Counted from the stretch's first letter, positions 44,750 through 54,361 are shown. The stretch is DNA of 64,000 nt from Candidatus Thiodiazotropha sp. (ex Monitilora ramsayi) (GCA_025655575.1 JAHXIP010000006.1:161810-225809); one strand, 5' to 3'. The notes: a model not told the origin generated them from the sequence alone. Made by a program: numbers and translations.

Positions 44750-47332
44750 TCACTCGCTCTCAGTTGATGGCTCGGTATCATCCTCATCATCATCGGAAGC
44801 TTCACCTTCAAGGCTCTCGACCCGTTCGATACCAATCAGCTTCTCCTTCTTGCTCAGGCGTATCATGATCACGCCCTGGGTATTCCGACCCATGCGGGAG
44901 ACATCAGCCACACGGTTGCGTACCAGCGTACCGCCATTGGTGATCATCATGACTTCATCGTCATCGACCACCTGCACTGCACCAACCACAGCACCGTTAC
45001 GATCCGAGGTCTGGATTGAGATGACGCCCTGGCCACCCCGGCCATGCACCGGGTACTCACTGATTTCGGTTCGCTTGCCGTAGCCGTTTTCAGTCACGGT
45101 CAGCACATCGCCTTCGGAAGCAACGATGAGGGAGACCACCTGCTGGCCATCCTCCAGACGGATACCCCTGACGCCACAAGCAGTACGGCCCATGGCTCGC
45201 ACTTTCGATTCAGAAAAGCGTACTGCCTTACCGGTACTGCTGAAGAGCAGGATATCCTGTTGACCATCGGTAACGGCAACACCCACCAGCTTGTCGCCAT
45301 CTCTGAGTTCAACCGCAATGATGCCGCTGGCACGGGGCCGCGAGAAAGCCTCCAATGGGGTCTTTTTCACCGTCCCTGAACTGGTGGCCATAAAAATGTA
45401 GCGGTCTGCTTCATAGTCACGCACGGGCAGAATAGCGTTAATCTGCTCATCCGCATCCAACGGCAGGAGATTGACGATCGGTTTGCCGCGGGCGTTACGA
45501 CCCGCCTGTGGCAGTTCATAGACTTTCAGCCAGTAGACCTTGCCCTGGTTCGAGAAGCAGAGAATAGTGTCATGGGTACTGGCGACGAAGAGTTTATCGA
45601 CAAAATCCTCATCCTTTGTGGCAGTAGCGGTCTTACCTTTACCGCCGCGTCTTTGTGCCTGATAGGTACTGACAGGCTGCGCTTTGGCATAACCTGCATG
45701 GGAGAGTGTTACCACAACATCCTCTTCGGTGATCAGATCCTCCAACGTCAGATCGAGACGATTCTGGATGATCTCGGTGCGACGCTCATCACCGTACTGT
45801 TCACGGATTTCCACCAGCTCATCGCGGATCACCTGCATGAGTCTGTCTGGGTTACCGAGAATATCAAGCAAATCTGCAATTTTTTCCAATAACTCTTCGT
45901 ATTCCTTGATTATTTTGTCCTGCTCAAGGCCCGTGAGCCTATGCAGACGCAAATCAAGAATAGCTTGGGCCTGGACCTCGGTCAGACGGTAACCTGCTTC
46001 GGTAAGCCCGTACTCTTCAGAAAGCTCTTCGGGCCTTGTGCTTGAGGCGCCGCTCCTCTGCAGCATCGACTCGACCACACCCGACTGCCAAAAACGTTCC
46101 AGCAATGCCTTCTTGGCCTCCGCCGGACTGGCGGCCCGCTTGATCAGCTGGATCACCTCGTCGATATTGACCAGTGCAACCGCCAACCCCTCCAGCACAT
46201 GGGCACGATCCCGCGCTTTGCGAAGTTCGAAAAGGGTACGACGTGTTACCACTTCACGACGGTGGCGGATAAAGAACTCAAGCAGCTGTTTCAGATTGAG
46301 CAGACGTGGCCTGCCGTCCACCAGTGCCACCATATTGATGCCGAAGACACTCTGCATGGCGGTCTGCTGAAACAGGTTATTCATCACCACTTCAGCCACT
46401 TCACCACGACGCAGTTCGATGACAATGCGCATACCGTCCTTATCGGACTCATCGCGCAGTTCGGTGATACCTTCTATCCGCTTGTCTTTGACCAGCTCAG
46501 CGATCTTCTCGATCAGCCTGGCCTTATTGACCTGATACGGCAACTCGTGGACCACAATGGTCTGTTTGCCATTGGCTTGATTGGTCTCTATCTCAGTACG
46601 GGCGCGCATGTAGATCCGGCCCCGCCCCGTTTGGTAGGCCTCATGGATACCATTGGCACCGTTGATCAGACCGGCGGTGGGAAAATCGGGGCCCGGCAGA
46701 TGCTGCATCAACTCGCTGATAGAGGACTCTGGCACATCAATCAATGCTACGCAGGCATTGATAACCTCGGTCAAATTGTGCGGTGGCACATTGGTTGCCA
46801 TACCGACGGCGATACCGGCAGAGCCGTTGATCAGCAGATTGGGAATACGGGCAGGAAGAACAGAAGGTTCATTTTCCGTATCGTCATAATTCGGAACGAA
46901 GTCAACCGTCTGTTTATCGAGATCGTCCAACATAGTCTGGGCGATCTTGGCCATGCGTACCTCGGTATAACGCATGGCAGCCGGTGAATCTCCATCCACG
47001 GAACCGAAATTGCCCTGCCCGTCGACCAGCATGTAACGCATCGAGAAGGGTTGGGCCATTCTGACAATGGTGTCATAGACGGCGGTATCACCATGCGGGT
47101 GGTACTTACCAATCACGTCACCGACGATACGTGCCGATTTCTTATAGGCCTTGTTCCAATCGTTGCCCAACTCGTTCATGGCAAACAGCACACGGCGATG
47201 GACCGGCTTGAGACCGTCACGGACATCAGGCAGGGCTCGTCCTACGATTACGCTCATGGCGTAGTCGAGGTATGACTGGCGCATCTCATCTTCGAGATTG
47301 ACGGGAAGGACTTCTTTAGCGAATTCGCTCAT
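44750..47332 (-). CDS. gyrA: DNA gyrase subunit A
   Basis: ATP-dependent introduction of negative supercoils together with GyrB; 860 aa, normal length. The DNA-cleaving Tyr122 lies in [16 protein letters not shown]. The quinolone-resistance region reads [20 protein letters not shown] with Thr at position 83 (E. coli Ser83) and Asp87 retained; Thr83 is the wild-type residue in Pseudomonas as well. The C-terminal domain contains six beta-pinwheel blades with the GyrA-box segment [10 protein letters not shown], and ends in an acidic tail ([19 protein letters not shown]). It opens the run gyrA–serC–serA–pheA–hisC–tyrA–aroA–cmk–rpsA–ihfB. Confidence 0.98.
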   Translation of the reverse strand: MSEFAKEVLPVNLEDEMRQSYLDYAMSVIVGRALPDVRDGLKPVHRRVLFAMNELGNDWNKAYKKSARIVGDVIGKYHPHGDTAVYDTIVRMAQPFSMRYMLVDGQGNFGSVDGDSPAAMRYTEVRMAKIAQTMLDDLDKQTVDFVPNYDDTENEPSVLPARIPNLLINGSAGIAVGMATNVPPHNLTEVINACVALIDVPESSISELMQHLPGPDFPTAGLINGANGIHEAYQTGRGRIYMRARTEIETNQANGKQTIVVHELPYQVNKARLIEKIAELVKDKRIEGITELRDESDKDGMRIVIELRRGEVAEVVMNNLFQQTAMQSVFGINMVALVDGRPRLLNLKQLLEFFIRHRREVVTRRTLFELRKARDRAHVLEGLAVALVNIDEVIQLIKRAASPAEAKKALLERFWQSGVVESMLQRSGASSTRPEELSEEYGLTEAGYRLTEVQAQAILDLRLHRLTGLEQDKIIKEYEELLEKIADLLDILGNPDRLMQVIRDELVEIREQYGDERRTEIIQNRLDLTLEDLITEEDVVVTLSHAGYAKAQPVSTYQAQRRGGKGKTATATKDEDFVDKLFVASTHDTILCFSNQGKVYWLKVYELPQAGRNARGKPIVNLLPLDADEQINAILPVRDYEADRYIFMATSSGTVKKTPLEAFSRPRASGIIAVELRDGDKLVGVAVTDGQQDILLFSSTGKAVRFSESKVRAMGRTACGVRGIRLEDGQQVVSLIVASEGDVLTVTENGYGKRTEISEYPVHGRGGQGVISIQTSDRNGAVVGAVQVVDDDEVMMITNGGTLVRNRVADVSRMGRNTQGVIMIRLSKKEKLIGIERVESLEGEASDDDEDDTEPSTESE

Positions 47333-47425
47333 ATTTCTTCGATATCTTTGCTATCGCCCCAGCCGAATCTGTGAGGCGTCAGAAAAAGGAGGAGTGTACC
47401 ATAAGCCCCCGACCCTGTGCTGTAT

Positions 47426-47453
47426 AAAAAACGCCTGAAATCTACTTTCAGGG
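47426..47453 (-). terminator. Rho-independent terminator of mtnA
   Basis: On the minus strand just after the mtnA stop, CCTGAAA (47446–47452 complement) pairs with TTTCAGG (47434–47440 complement) around a 5-nt loop, then CG and a run of six T residues (complement of 47426–47431). A good intrinsic terminator, though the GC content of the stem is modest. Confidence 0.75.
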
Positions 47454-47462
47454 CCTCTCAGA

Positions 47463-48530
47463 TCAACTCGCCATAAGTTTTTGCATCTTTTTCTCATTTG
47501 GCGAGTGAACAACCCCCTTCTCCGTGACGATGGCATCCACCAATGCCGCAGGTGTCACATCGAAAACCGGATTCCATGCCTCTGCACCGGCTGCAGCCAT
47601 ACGCTGACCGCCGCAAGAGAGCAGCTCTTCACTCTCCCTTACTTCGATTGGAATATCCGCACCTGACTTGACACCCATATCGATGGTTGAGGTCGGTGCC
47701 GCCACCATCACCCGAACACCATGGTGCTTTGCTGCCACCGCCAGACCATAGGTGCCGATCTTGTTCGCCACATCACCATTGGCAGCAATCCGGTCAGAAC
47801 CAACGATCACCCAACCGATCCCACCCTGGGACATGAGACTGGCGGATGCGCCGTCCACCAGCAGACTCACGGGAATCATGTCGTACAGCAACTCCCAGGC
47901 AGTCAGGCGCGCACCCTGCATCCAGGGGCGGGTTTCATCCGCGTAAACCCGTTCGATCAAGTTTCTCTCGTGGGCGGCACGAATCACTCCCAGTGCCGTA
48001 CCATAGCCGCCGGTGGCCAGCGCCCCGGCATTGCAATGGGTGATCACGCCTGTTGCATCCTCGATTAATGCCGCACCCAGCTCTCCCATGCGCCGATTGG
48101 CCTGGATGTCCTCCTGATGGATCGATGATGCTTCTTTAACGAGTGCTTCGATGGGATCTGCCTGATCAGGCAGGCAAGCAATCAGTTTCCTCATTCTGTC
48201 CAGCGCCCAGAAGAGATTCACTGCCGTCGGGCGCGACAGGCGCAGCGCCTCCAGTTCAGGCAACATGGCCTGCTTCCAATCAGCACCTGAACCACGATAG
48301 GCATCTCTCGCGGCAAGCACCACGCCAAAGGCTGCGGTAATCCCAATGGCGGGTGCACCCCGTACTACCATTTGCCGGATGGCATCGGCAACTGCCTGGC
48401 CTGAATGGAGCTCAAGATAGTCAGCACGTTCAGGCAGGTAGCGCTGATCCAGCAGAAAAAAATGGCCCTCATGCCAGACAATGGCTTCGTCTGGTGAAGG
48501 ATTGGGGAGAGAGATTGTTGTATCTTGCAT
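47463..48530 (-). CDS. mtnA: S-methyl-5-thioribose-1-phosphate isomerase
   Basis: Aldose–ketose isomerase of the methionine salvage pathway, making 5-methylthioribulose 1-phosphate; 355 aa from the chosen start. Family motifs: [40 protein letters not shown] (catalytic Cys), [20 protein letters not shown] (catalytic Asp), and [20 protein letters not shown] at the end. I prefer ATG 48530 because GGGA lies about 8 bases upstream; ATG 48545 adds five residues and has no clear ribosome site. It is divergent from mtaD, whose product makes the deaminated substrate of the same salvage route. It has its own terminator. Confidence 0.95.
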   Translation of the reverse strand: MQDTTISLPNPSPDEAIVWHEGHFFLLDQRYLPERADYLELHSGQAVADAIRQMVVRGAPAIGITAAFGVVLAARDAYRGSGADWKQAMLPELEALRLSRPTAVNLFWALDRMRKLIACLPDQADPIEALVKEASSIHQEDIQANRRMGELGAALIEDATGVITHCNAGALATGGYGTALGVIRAAHERNLIERVYADETRPWMQGARLTAWELLYDMIPVSLLVDGASASLMSQGGIGWVIVGSDRIAANGDVANKIGTYGLAVAAKHHGVRVMVAAPTSTIDMGVKSGADIPIEVRESEELLSCGGQRMAAAGAEAWNPVFDVTPAALVDAIVTEKGVVHSPNEKKMQKLMAS

Positions 48531-48680
48531 CTTGCTGTATCCCATGGTGGATTGACTAAAGCCACTAACACTTAGTTAAAAGGCAGCAATGATCAAATCT
48601 GCACGATTGGGCACTAAGTTTTTCTTGTTGATATAGAAGCTTAAAGAATCTTTCGTTGCACTTCTTCGCATACTCTGCGG

Positions 48681-48711
48681 TATAGTTTCGTCACTTCCAA
48701 GCGAAACTATA
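48681..48711 (+). promoter_or_regulatory. Perfect 10-bp inverted repeat upstream of mtaD
   Basis: TATAGTTTCG (48681–48690) and CGAAACTATA (48702–48711) flank an 11-nt loop, 19 bp before the mtaD ATG. No T-run follows it, so it is not a terminator. It may be a regulator site or a leader hairpin near the AAGG ribosome-binding site. A gene for the sulfur-salvage mtnA is divergent, so the site may control both. Confidence 0.6.
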
Positions 48712-48730
48712 TTAAGAAAAAAGGCTAGCT

Positions 48731-50050
48731 ATGTCTGAAAAGGTCGATCTACTGCTCCACACTGACTGGATCATTCCCGTGGTGCCGGAAAATCTGGTGC
48801 TGGAACACCACTCCCTGGCCATCAAGGACGGCAGAATACACGCTATTCTACCCACTGTGGAGGCAGATCAAGCGTTTCAGGCCGAACAAGTAAAACAGCT
48901 GCCAGGACATGCCCTGATGCCGGGACTGATCAATGCACATACCCATGCATCCATGTCCCTGCTCCGGGGACTGGCAGATGACCTCCCCCTGATGAGCTGG
49001 CTCAACGATCACATCTGGCCAGCGGAAGGAAAATGGGTCAACGAAGAATTCGTCCACGATGGCAGCCAACTGGCCATTGCAGAGATGCTTCTTGGTGGCA
49101 CCACTTGCTTTAATGATATGTACTTCTTCCCCGATGTGACGGGACGTGTGGCAGATGCGGCGGGCATTCGGGCTGTGGTGGGGTTGATTGCTCTCGACTT
49201 TCCATCAGTCTGGGCTGCGGATGGCGACGAATACTTACACAAAGGACTCCTGGTACACGACCAGTTCCGTAATAACCCGCTGATCCATACCGCATTCGCA
49301 CCCCATGCTCCCTACTCCGTTGCTGATCCGGTATTGGAGCGTGTCCGCGTGCTTGCGGATGAACTGGAGATTCCGGTACATATCCACCTTCACGAAACCA
49401 ATGACGAGATTCAACAGAGCCTGCAGCAGCACGCCTGTCGGCCAATGACCCGGCTGCAACAACTGGGGTTGTTGTCACCTTCGCTGATGGCGATCCATAT
49501 GACCCATCTCGAAGATGATGAGATTGCGTTGTTCGCTGATTCAGGTGGGCATATCGTGCATTGTCCGGAATCGAATCTTAAGCTCGCCAGTGGCTTCTGC
49601 CAGGTCAACCGTCTGATGAGTGCCGGCATCAATGTCGCGTTAGGCACAGACGGCGCAGCCAGCAACAACGATCTTAATATGTTCAGTGAAATGCATACTG
49701 CCGCGTTGTTGGCCAAGGGTGTGGCGGGAGACGCCAGCGCGTTACCGGCTGCCAAGGCCCTGTCCATGGCAACTATCAACGGTGCCAGGGCATTGGGCCT
49801 GGAACCCGAAACAGGCTCCCTCGAAATTGGGAAATCAGCCGATCTGATTGCCATCGACCTGGGTCGGTTACAGAGCCAACCCATCTATCATCCCATATCT
49901 CAACTGGTCTATGCTGCTGGCAGGGAGCAGGTCAGAGAGGTCTGGGTGGCAGGCAGGCAAGTGGTCAGCGAGGGTAGCCTTACCACGCTGGATCCTGAAC
50001 GGCTGCTCAAACGGGCAGGCGAGTGGCGTGAACGAATCGCTGAAAGCTGA
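48731..50050 (+). CDS. mtaD: 5-methylthioadenosine / S-adenosylhomocysteine deaminase
   Basis: Zinc amidohydrolase deaminating methylthioadenosine (to methylthioinosine) and S-adenosylhomocysteine; 439 aa. Metal ligands appear in NAHTHASMSLLRGLADDLPL (HxH), FAPHAPYSVADPVLERVRVL, HIHLHETNDEI, MAIHMTHLEDDEI and GTDGAASNNDLNM (Asp). These match the TRZ/ATZ-family MtaD enzymes encoded beside mtnA in Pseudomonas, where methylthioinosine is then split by phosphorylase. Its start has AAGG 9–10 bp upstream. ubiG follows after 59 bp. Confidence 0.94.
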   Translation: MSEKVDLLLHTDWIIPVVPENLVLEHHSLAIKDGRIHAILPTVEADQAFQAEQVKQLPGHALMPGLINAHTHASMSLLRGLADDLPLMSWLNDHIWPAEGKWVNEEFVHDGSQLAIAEMLLGGTTCFNDMYFFPDVTGRVADAAGIRAVVGLIALDFPSVWAADGDEYLHKGLLVHDQFRNNPLIHTAFAPHAPYSVADPVLERVRVLADELEIPVHIHLHETNDEIQQSLQQHACRPMTRLQQLGLLSPSLMAIHMTHLEDDEIALFADSGGHIVHCPESNLKLASGFCQVNRLMSAGINVALGTDGAASNNDLNMFSEMHTAALLAKGVAGDASALPAAKALSMATINGARALGLEPETGSLEIGKSADLIAIDLGRLQSQPIYHPISQLVYAAGREQVREVWVAGRQVVSEGSLTTLDPERLLKRAGEWRERIAES

Positions 50051-50109
50051 GTCCATCAAACGAGTAGTGTAATCTACACACCCCCTGAAACCTTTCAAGC
50101 AGACTGTAT

Positions 50110-50814
50110 ATGAATCAGGAACAGATCAACGTCGATCACGCTGAAGTCAGCAAATTCGAAGAGCTGGCAGCTCGCTGGTGGGACCCTCACAGTGAATTCA
50201 AGCCACTACACGAAATCAATCCTCTGCGACTAGGATACATTGACCACATAGCCCCCCTGGCAGGAAAAAAGGTGCTGGATGTGGGATGCGGCGGCGGTAT
50301 CCTCTCCGAAAGCATGGCGGCCAAGGGCGCACATGTCACGGGAATCGACATGGGAGAAGCACCTCTGCAGATTGCCCGTCTGCATCTGCTGGAGTCTGGT
50401 CTAGATGTCGACTACCAGCGAATACCAGTAGAGCAGTTGGCAGCCGATCAGCCGGCGTCTTTCGATGTAGTGACCTGTATGGAAATGCTGGAACATGTGC
50501 CTGACCCCGCCTCAGTGGTCAATGCCTGCAGCCAACTGGTCAAACCGGGAGGCAGCGTCTTCTTCTCGACCATCAACCGCAATCCGAAAGCGTACCTCTT
50601 CGCCATCGTCGGTGCCGAATACCTCCTCAAGTTACTCCCCAGAGGCACGCACGACTACAGCAAATTTATCCGCCCCTCCGAACTTGCAGGATGGGTGCGT
50701 GCCGCCGGTCTGCACAGTAGCGATATGACCGGCCTCAGTTATAACCCACTATCGCGTGACTACAAATTGTCTGACGATGTGGATGTGAACTATATGATCG
50801 CAACAAAAAAATAA
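50110..50814 (+). CDS. ubiG: Ubiquinone biosynthesis O-methyltransferase UbiG
   Basis: SAM-dependent methyltransferase doing both O-methylations of ubiquinone synthesis (2-polyprenyl-6-hydroxyphenol and demethylubiquinol); 234 aa. N-terminal [20 protein letters not shown] is a UbiG signature, the SAM site is [20 protein letters not shown], and [20 protein letters not shown] is the family-specific motif. End: [20 protein letters not shown]. It is soluble and probably works with the Ubi complex at the membrane. mupP starts 5 bp after its stop, as in Pseudomonas. Confidence 0.97.
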   Translation: MNQEQINVDHAEVSKFEELAARWWDPHSEFKPLHEINPLRLGYIDHIAPLAGKKVLDVGCGGGILSESMAAKGAHVTGIDMGEAPLQIARLHLLESGLDVDYQRIPVEQLAADQPASFDVVTCMEMLEHVPDPASVVNACSQLVKPGGSVFFSTINRNPKAYLFAIVGAEYLLKLLPRGTHDYSKFIRPSELAGWVRAAGLHSSDMTGLSYNPLSRDYKLSDDVDVNYMIATKK

Positions 50815-50819
50815 GCCCA

Positions 50820-51470
50820 GTGATGACAAGCTGCGTTCTGTTCGACCTCGACGGCACTTTCGCGGATACCGCGCCAGACCTTCACATTGCACTCAACCAT
50901 CTGCTCAGCAGTCATGGCCGGTCGGGCATCGACTATGCTGACTTCCGGCCCAGCGTCTCTCATGGCAGTAAAGCCATGTTGAAAGTCGGCTTCGGTATCG
51001 AACCGGATGATCCCGACTTCCTACCTCTGCAGAGGCAGTTTCTCGACCTCTATCAACAGGACATTGCTATCCACACCCGCCTATTTACGGGCATGGATAC
51101 GCTAATAGAACAATTGGAAACCAAGTCCATCCCCTGGGGAATCGTTACCAATAAGCCTACCTACCTGACTGACCCGCTTATGCAACAGCTGGGGTTACAA
51201 AACCGTGCCAGCGCCATCGTCAGTGGTGATACGACGGCCTTTGCCAAACCTCATCCAGAGCCTATCCTTCATGCCTGCCGACTGGTAAAGGCTGAACCTT
51301 CACACAGCATCTATGTGGGAGACGCACAAAGGGATATCGAGGCGGGCAGAAAAGCCGGTGCCCGCACACTGATCGCACGTTTTGGTTACCTCTCCGTTGA
51401 GGACAACCCCGCTGAGTGGCAAGCGGACGGTGAGATTAACCATCCTCTGGATATCCTGGCTTGGCTCTAG
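50820..51470 (+). CDS. mupP: HAD phosphatase, MupP-like (N-acetylmuramic acid 6-phosphate phosphatase)
   Basis: A 216-aa HAD-superfamily phosphatase with motif I FDLDGTFADTAPDL, motif II GIVTNKPTYL and motif IV YVGDAQRDIEAGRKAGARTL. General databases would call it a phosphoglycolate phosphatase (Gph). Its position directly behind ubiG and before a yciK-type gene is that of Pseudomonas MupP, which acts in peptidoglycan recycling; this makes the MupP role more likely but not certain. The start is either GTG 50820 or the adjacent ATG 50823, five or eight bases after the ubiG stop. Translation is probably coupled to ubiG. Confidence 0.8.
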   Translation: MMTSCVLFDLDGTFADTAPDLHIALNHLLSSHGRSGIDYADFRPSVSHGSKAMLKVGFGIEPDDPDFLPLQRQFLDLYQQDIAIHTRLFTGMDTLIEQLETKSIPWGIVTNKPTYLTDPLMQQLGLQNRASAIVSGDTTAFAKPHPEPILHACRLVKAEPSHSIYVGDAQRDIEAGRKAGARTLIARFGYLSVEDNPAEWQADGEINHPLDILAWL

Positions 51471-51480
51471 GGAGGCCCTG

Positions 51481-51497
51481 AACAAGCCTGGCTTGTT
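51481..51497 (+). terminator. Short perfect hairpin between mupP and yciK
   Basis: AACAAGC-CTG-GCTTGTT, 7-bp arms with a 3-nt loop, 11 bp after the mupP stop. There is no T-run, so it is at best a weak terminator or an mRNA 3' end stabiliser. Confidence 0.4.
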
Positions 51498-51620
51498 GAC
51501 GCGGCTTTGAATGGTGCAGACTCAGTAACAAGTTACACGAACTGGCTATAGACGCTTATCAATTTCCCACAGCATCAAGCCCGTTATAATGCTGTGTTCA
51601 TTTAACCATTAGGTAGCACC

Positions 51621-52358
51621 ATGCAGGATTACCAACCTCACAATTTGTTATTGAAGAACCGAAATATCCTGATTACCGGTGCAGGCAGTGGCATCGGCCA
51701 GGCTGTGGCCAAGGCATTTGCAGCGCATGGTGCTACTGTCATCCTATTAGGACGAAAGAAAAAGAAACTCGAAGAGACTTATGACGCCATTGAGTCGGCG
51801 GGTGGGCCTATGCCCGCCATGATGCCGTTTGACCTGGAGAAAGCACCGACTGCTGACTACTACGCGCTGGGTGAAACCCTGCTGGATGAATTTGGCGTGC
51901 TTCACGGATTGGTCCATTGTGCGGCTCAACTCTCCCTACTGAGCCGTGTGGATGATTATGATGTGGAAACATGGAACAAAGTCATACAGGTCAACCTGAC
52001 CGCCCCTTTCATTCTCACCCAGGCCTGTCTACCGCTTCTACGCAAGGCGGATGATGCATCAGTAATCTTCACCTCGGATAAAATCGGTAGAAAAGGAAAG
52101 GCCTATTGGGGTGCGTATGCTGTGTCGAAATCGGGTATCGAGGGGTTGATGGAAACCCTGGCCGATGAATTGGAAAACAGTCAAATCAGGGTGAATAGCG
52201 TCTCCCCCGGCCCCACCCAGACAGCATTACGAGCTTGGGCATTTCCCGGAGAGGACCCCCAGTCATTGCCTAATCCCGAAACTCGAATCCTGAATTATCT
52301 CTATCTGGCAGGACCGGACAGCAGCGGAATTACCGGTCAAAGATTTGACGGTGAATAG
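51621..52358 (+). CDS. yciK: YciK-family SDR oxidoreductase
   Basis: A 245-aa classical short-chain dehydrogenase. Cofactor loop ITGAGSGIGQAVAKAF, LHGLVHCAAQLSLLS in place of the usual NNAG, and the catalytic Tyr-x3-Lys in WGAYAVSKSGIEGLMETL. The start MQDYQPHNLLLKNRNILITG and the end SPGPTQTALRAWAFPGEDPQ are characteristic of the YciK group found in E. coli and Pseudomonas. The physiological substrate is unknown. It has its own upstream spacer of 150 bp with a small hairpin, so it may have its own promoter. Confidence 0.92.
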   Translation: MQDYQPHNLLLKNRNILITGAGSGIGQAVAKAFAAHGATVILLGRKKKKLEETYDAIESAGGPMPAMMPFDLEKAPTADYYALGETLLDEFGVLHGLVHCAAQLSLLSRVDDYDVETWNKVIQVNLTAPFILTQACLPLLRKADDASVIFTSDKIGRKGKAYWGAYAVSKSGIEGLMETLADELENSQIRVNSVSPGPTQTALRAWAFPGEDPQSLPNPETRILNYLYLAGPDSSGITGQRFDGE

Positions 52359-52392
52359 ATTGTGAGATGATGCGAAAATATCCACATCAGGG

Positions 52393-52578
52393 TTAATAGT
52401 ACTTGGAGTGGCTCGCCTCGAAATCGTCGATCAACAATTCCCTGGCCAGTATCGCCTCATATGTTTCGGTGAATGATTCAGACCTGCGACCTTCCGATGA
52501 CACACTATTTTCTTCAGAAACAGAAACTTGTGGCCCTCGCGGCTGTTCCAATTGTGATTGTGACATGCTTCGCTTCAT
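52393..52578 (-). CDS. Small hypothetical protein, 61 aa
   Basis: I do not recognise it. It is serine- and glutamate-rich (MKRSMSQSQLEQPRGPQVSV; SVSSEGRRSESFTETYEA), soluble and acidic, and ends ASHSKYY. The central ETYEAILARELLIDDF may form a helix. The case for a real gene is the start: GGGGAG lies about 7 bases before the ATG, with an AT-rich promoter-like region beyond (around 52600–52620), and no competing reading is evident. It is convergent with yciK (34-bp gap) and divergent from the PA2779-type gene. No signal peptide or cysteine. It may be a small regulator or a modified peptide precursor; neither is supported by more than its size. Confidence 0.55.
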   Translation of the reverse strand: MKRSMSQSQLEQPRGPQVSVSEENSVSSEGRRSESFTETYEAILARELLIDDFEASHSKYY

Positions 52579-52960
52579 GATAACTCCCCGCAGTCCATCT
52601 TTTTTATAATAATATTCAGAAGCTTAAAAAATCCTCTTAAGCTGATCTTAAGTTTAACCCATTTTGAGAATTTTTCGATCAGCATTGCCTGAACACTGTG
52701 TAGGAATTTTCTGACAACTAAGATGCACTTTGCAGGGAAGCCGCATCAGGATATCAGCCTGATCCAACTCAAAAAATGATGATTTCCTCTCATTACCAAG
52801 AAAAACAAAATGTGATCCATGCGAAAAAATCAATTTGCTCGGTTATGATGGGGCTGTAGGTATTCTGGAATTTTCAAATAAAGCACGCCAACAAAAGTGG
52901 TTCCAGTCACCTAACGCTAATAATCCGTTACCCAAACGGAATAACCCAGAGAGGAACATC
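52579..52960. other. 382-bp divergent spacer before the PA2779-type gene
   Basis: AT-rich with TTATAATAAT near 52607, possibly the -10 region of the 61-aa gene. I see no further gene: an in-frame extension of the PA2779-type gene from 52835 lacks a ribosome site and would bury the signal peptide. AGAGAGG at 52948–52954 is the ribosome-binding site of the PA2779-type gene. Confidence 0.5.
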
Positions 52961-53344
52961 ATGTCTATCTTTCAGAGAATAATCGCGATATCACTCTCCC
53001 TTTCGCTCTTTATGCTACCCATCGGAGTCGCGCAAAGCGCCATCATCGACAATGCCCAACTGATCGATCAGGCCCAGGGGCATGAACGAGCTGTGTTGCT
53101 CGAAGCGCTCGAACGCGAGCAAGTCCATCAATATCTCACTAGCCTGGGCGCTGATGCAGAGCAGGTAAAGGCACGTCTCGCACAGATGACCGATGAGGAA
53201 ATCACAACACTGAGTCAACGCCTGGGCGATCTCCCGGCAGGTGGTGATGCACTGGGTGTGATCCTGGTCGTCTTCATTGTGTTTGTCATTACCGATGCCG
53301 TTGGCGCCACTGACATTTTCCCATTCGTCCACCCTGTTAGATGA
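52961..53344 (+). CDS. PA2779 family protein
   Basis: A 127-aa exported protein. The start MSIFQRIIAISLSLSLFMLP is a signal peptide, cut near VAQSA. The middle is acidic and helical (EALEREQVHQYLTSLGADAE; QMTDEEITTLSQRLGDLPAG), and the C-terminus is a single hydrophobic segment (DALGVILVVFIVFVITDAVG) that may anchor it in a membrane. I use ATG 52961 because AGAGAGG lies before it and the signal peptide begins there. It overlaps the cysteine-peptidase gene by 4 bp (ATGA). Pseudomonas PA2779 and PA2778 are paired in the same way, so the two probably act together; the role is not known to me. Confidence 0.85.
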   Translation: MSIFQRIIAISLSLSLFMLPIGVAQSAIIDNAQLIDQAQGHERAVLLEALEREQVHQYLTSLGADAEQVKARLAQMTDEEITTLSQRLGDLPAGGDALGVILVVFIVFVITDAVGATDIFPFVHPVR

Positions 53345-54303
53345 GGCTATGCAGCCGGCAAGGCATCCGCCTTTGGTTGGGTGTCTTGCTGTCAGGCCTG
53401 CTTACCGGTTGTTCCAGCCTCAGGTTGACACCACCCCTTGCAGCGCTTCCTGACAATATCCCTTCAATAGTTGAGCTGAGTGAGACGCCCTTTTTCCCCC
53501 AGGAGCAGAATCACTGTGGTCCAGCTGCCCTGGCAACCCTCCTCAACCAGCGGCAAATCAATGTTTCACCGGAGACGCTGGCGAAACGAACCTACCTGCC
53601 GGGACTCAAAGGCAGCCTGCAAATCGAGCTGACGGCTACAGCCCGCCAATATGGCCTGTTGGTCTATCCTCTTTCGGGCAGACTAAACGACCTGCTGAGT
53701 GAAGTGGCTGAGGGAAACCCAGTCCTGATATTGCAGAACCAGGCCTTCCGATGGTTTCCCCGCTGGCACTATGCCGTGGTGGTGGGATACGACCTGCACC
53801 GGCAGGAATTGATCTTACGCTCCGGCCGGGAGAGACGCTGGATCACCGATTTCCAGACGTTTCGCAATACCTGGCACAGAGCCGATAACTGGGGCATCCT
53901 TACACTGCCGCCTGATACTGTGCCGGCAACGGCATCCGTGTTGACCTACCTCGGTGCCGCTAACGATCTGGCAATGTCGAATCAAGCCGCTGCTGCACAT
54001 CGGGCCTATCAGACAGCGACGAAGCAGTGGCCGGAAGATGCCATGGCATGGTTGACTCTGGGCAACAGCGCTTATACCAGAGCAGAGTGGCAATTGGCGG
54101 CAGACGCTTTTCAGGCAGCAGTAAAATTGGCGCCGGAAAATCCATCAGCTTGGAACAATCTCGCCTACGCCCTGCTTGCCCTTGAGCGTAGTGATGCCGC
54201 CATAGCCGCCATTGAACAGGCACTGGTCATTTTACCGGAAGATCCTAATCTGCTGGATTCCAGACAGGAGATTCTGAGACGCACCGCCCAGCCAGAAATG
54301 TGA
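53341..54303 (+). CDS. PA2778-type C39-like cysteine peptidase lipoprotein with TPR
   Basis: A 320-aa outer-envelope protein. The N-terminus has a lipobox SGLLTGC with Cys24. Residues about 45–190 are a C39/papain-like peptidase domain: catalytic Cys59 in FPQEQNHCGPAALATLL and His143 in PRWHYAVVVGY, with DLHRQELILRSGRER after it. Residues about 200–310 contain TPR repeats (AMAWLTLGNSAYTRAEWQLA; AWNNLAYALLALERSDAAIA). Such peptidases cut at double-glycine-like sites or process small substrates; the adjacent PA2779-type protein (LPAGGDALG) is an obvious candidate partner. That it is a substrate is only a suggestion. Confidence 0.87.
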   Translation: MRLCSRQGIRLWLGVLLSGLLTGCSSLRLTPPLAALPDNIPSIVELSETPFFPQEQNHCGPAALATLLNQRQINVSPETLAKRTYLPGLKGSLQIELTATARQYGLLVYPLSGRLNDLLSEVAEGNPVLILQNQAFRWFPRWHYAVVVGYDLHRQELILRSGRERRWITDFQTFRNTWHRADNWGILTLPPDTVPATASVLTYLGAANDLAMSNQAAAAHRAYQTATKQWPEDAMAWLTLGNSAYTRAEWQLAADAFQAAVKLAPENPSAWNNLAYALLALERSDAAIAAIEQALVILPEDPNLLDSRQEILRRTAQPEM

Positions 54304-54361
54304 GGGGAAATATCACCCGGCTTAACAGACTGTCAGATGGTCAACCAGTCAGACAAAGCAG

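Noticed and set aside
46199..46987. 262-aa plus-strand frame inside gyrA
   Set aside because: Antisense shadow of the GyrA catalytic core, His-rich and without family features.
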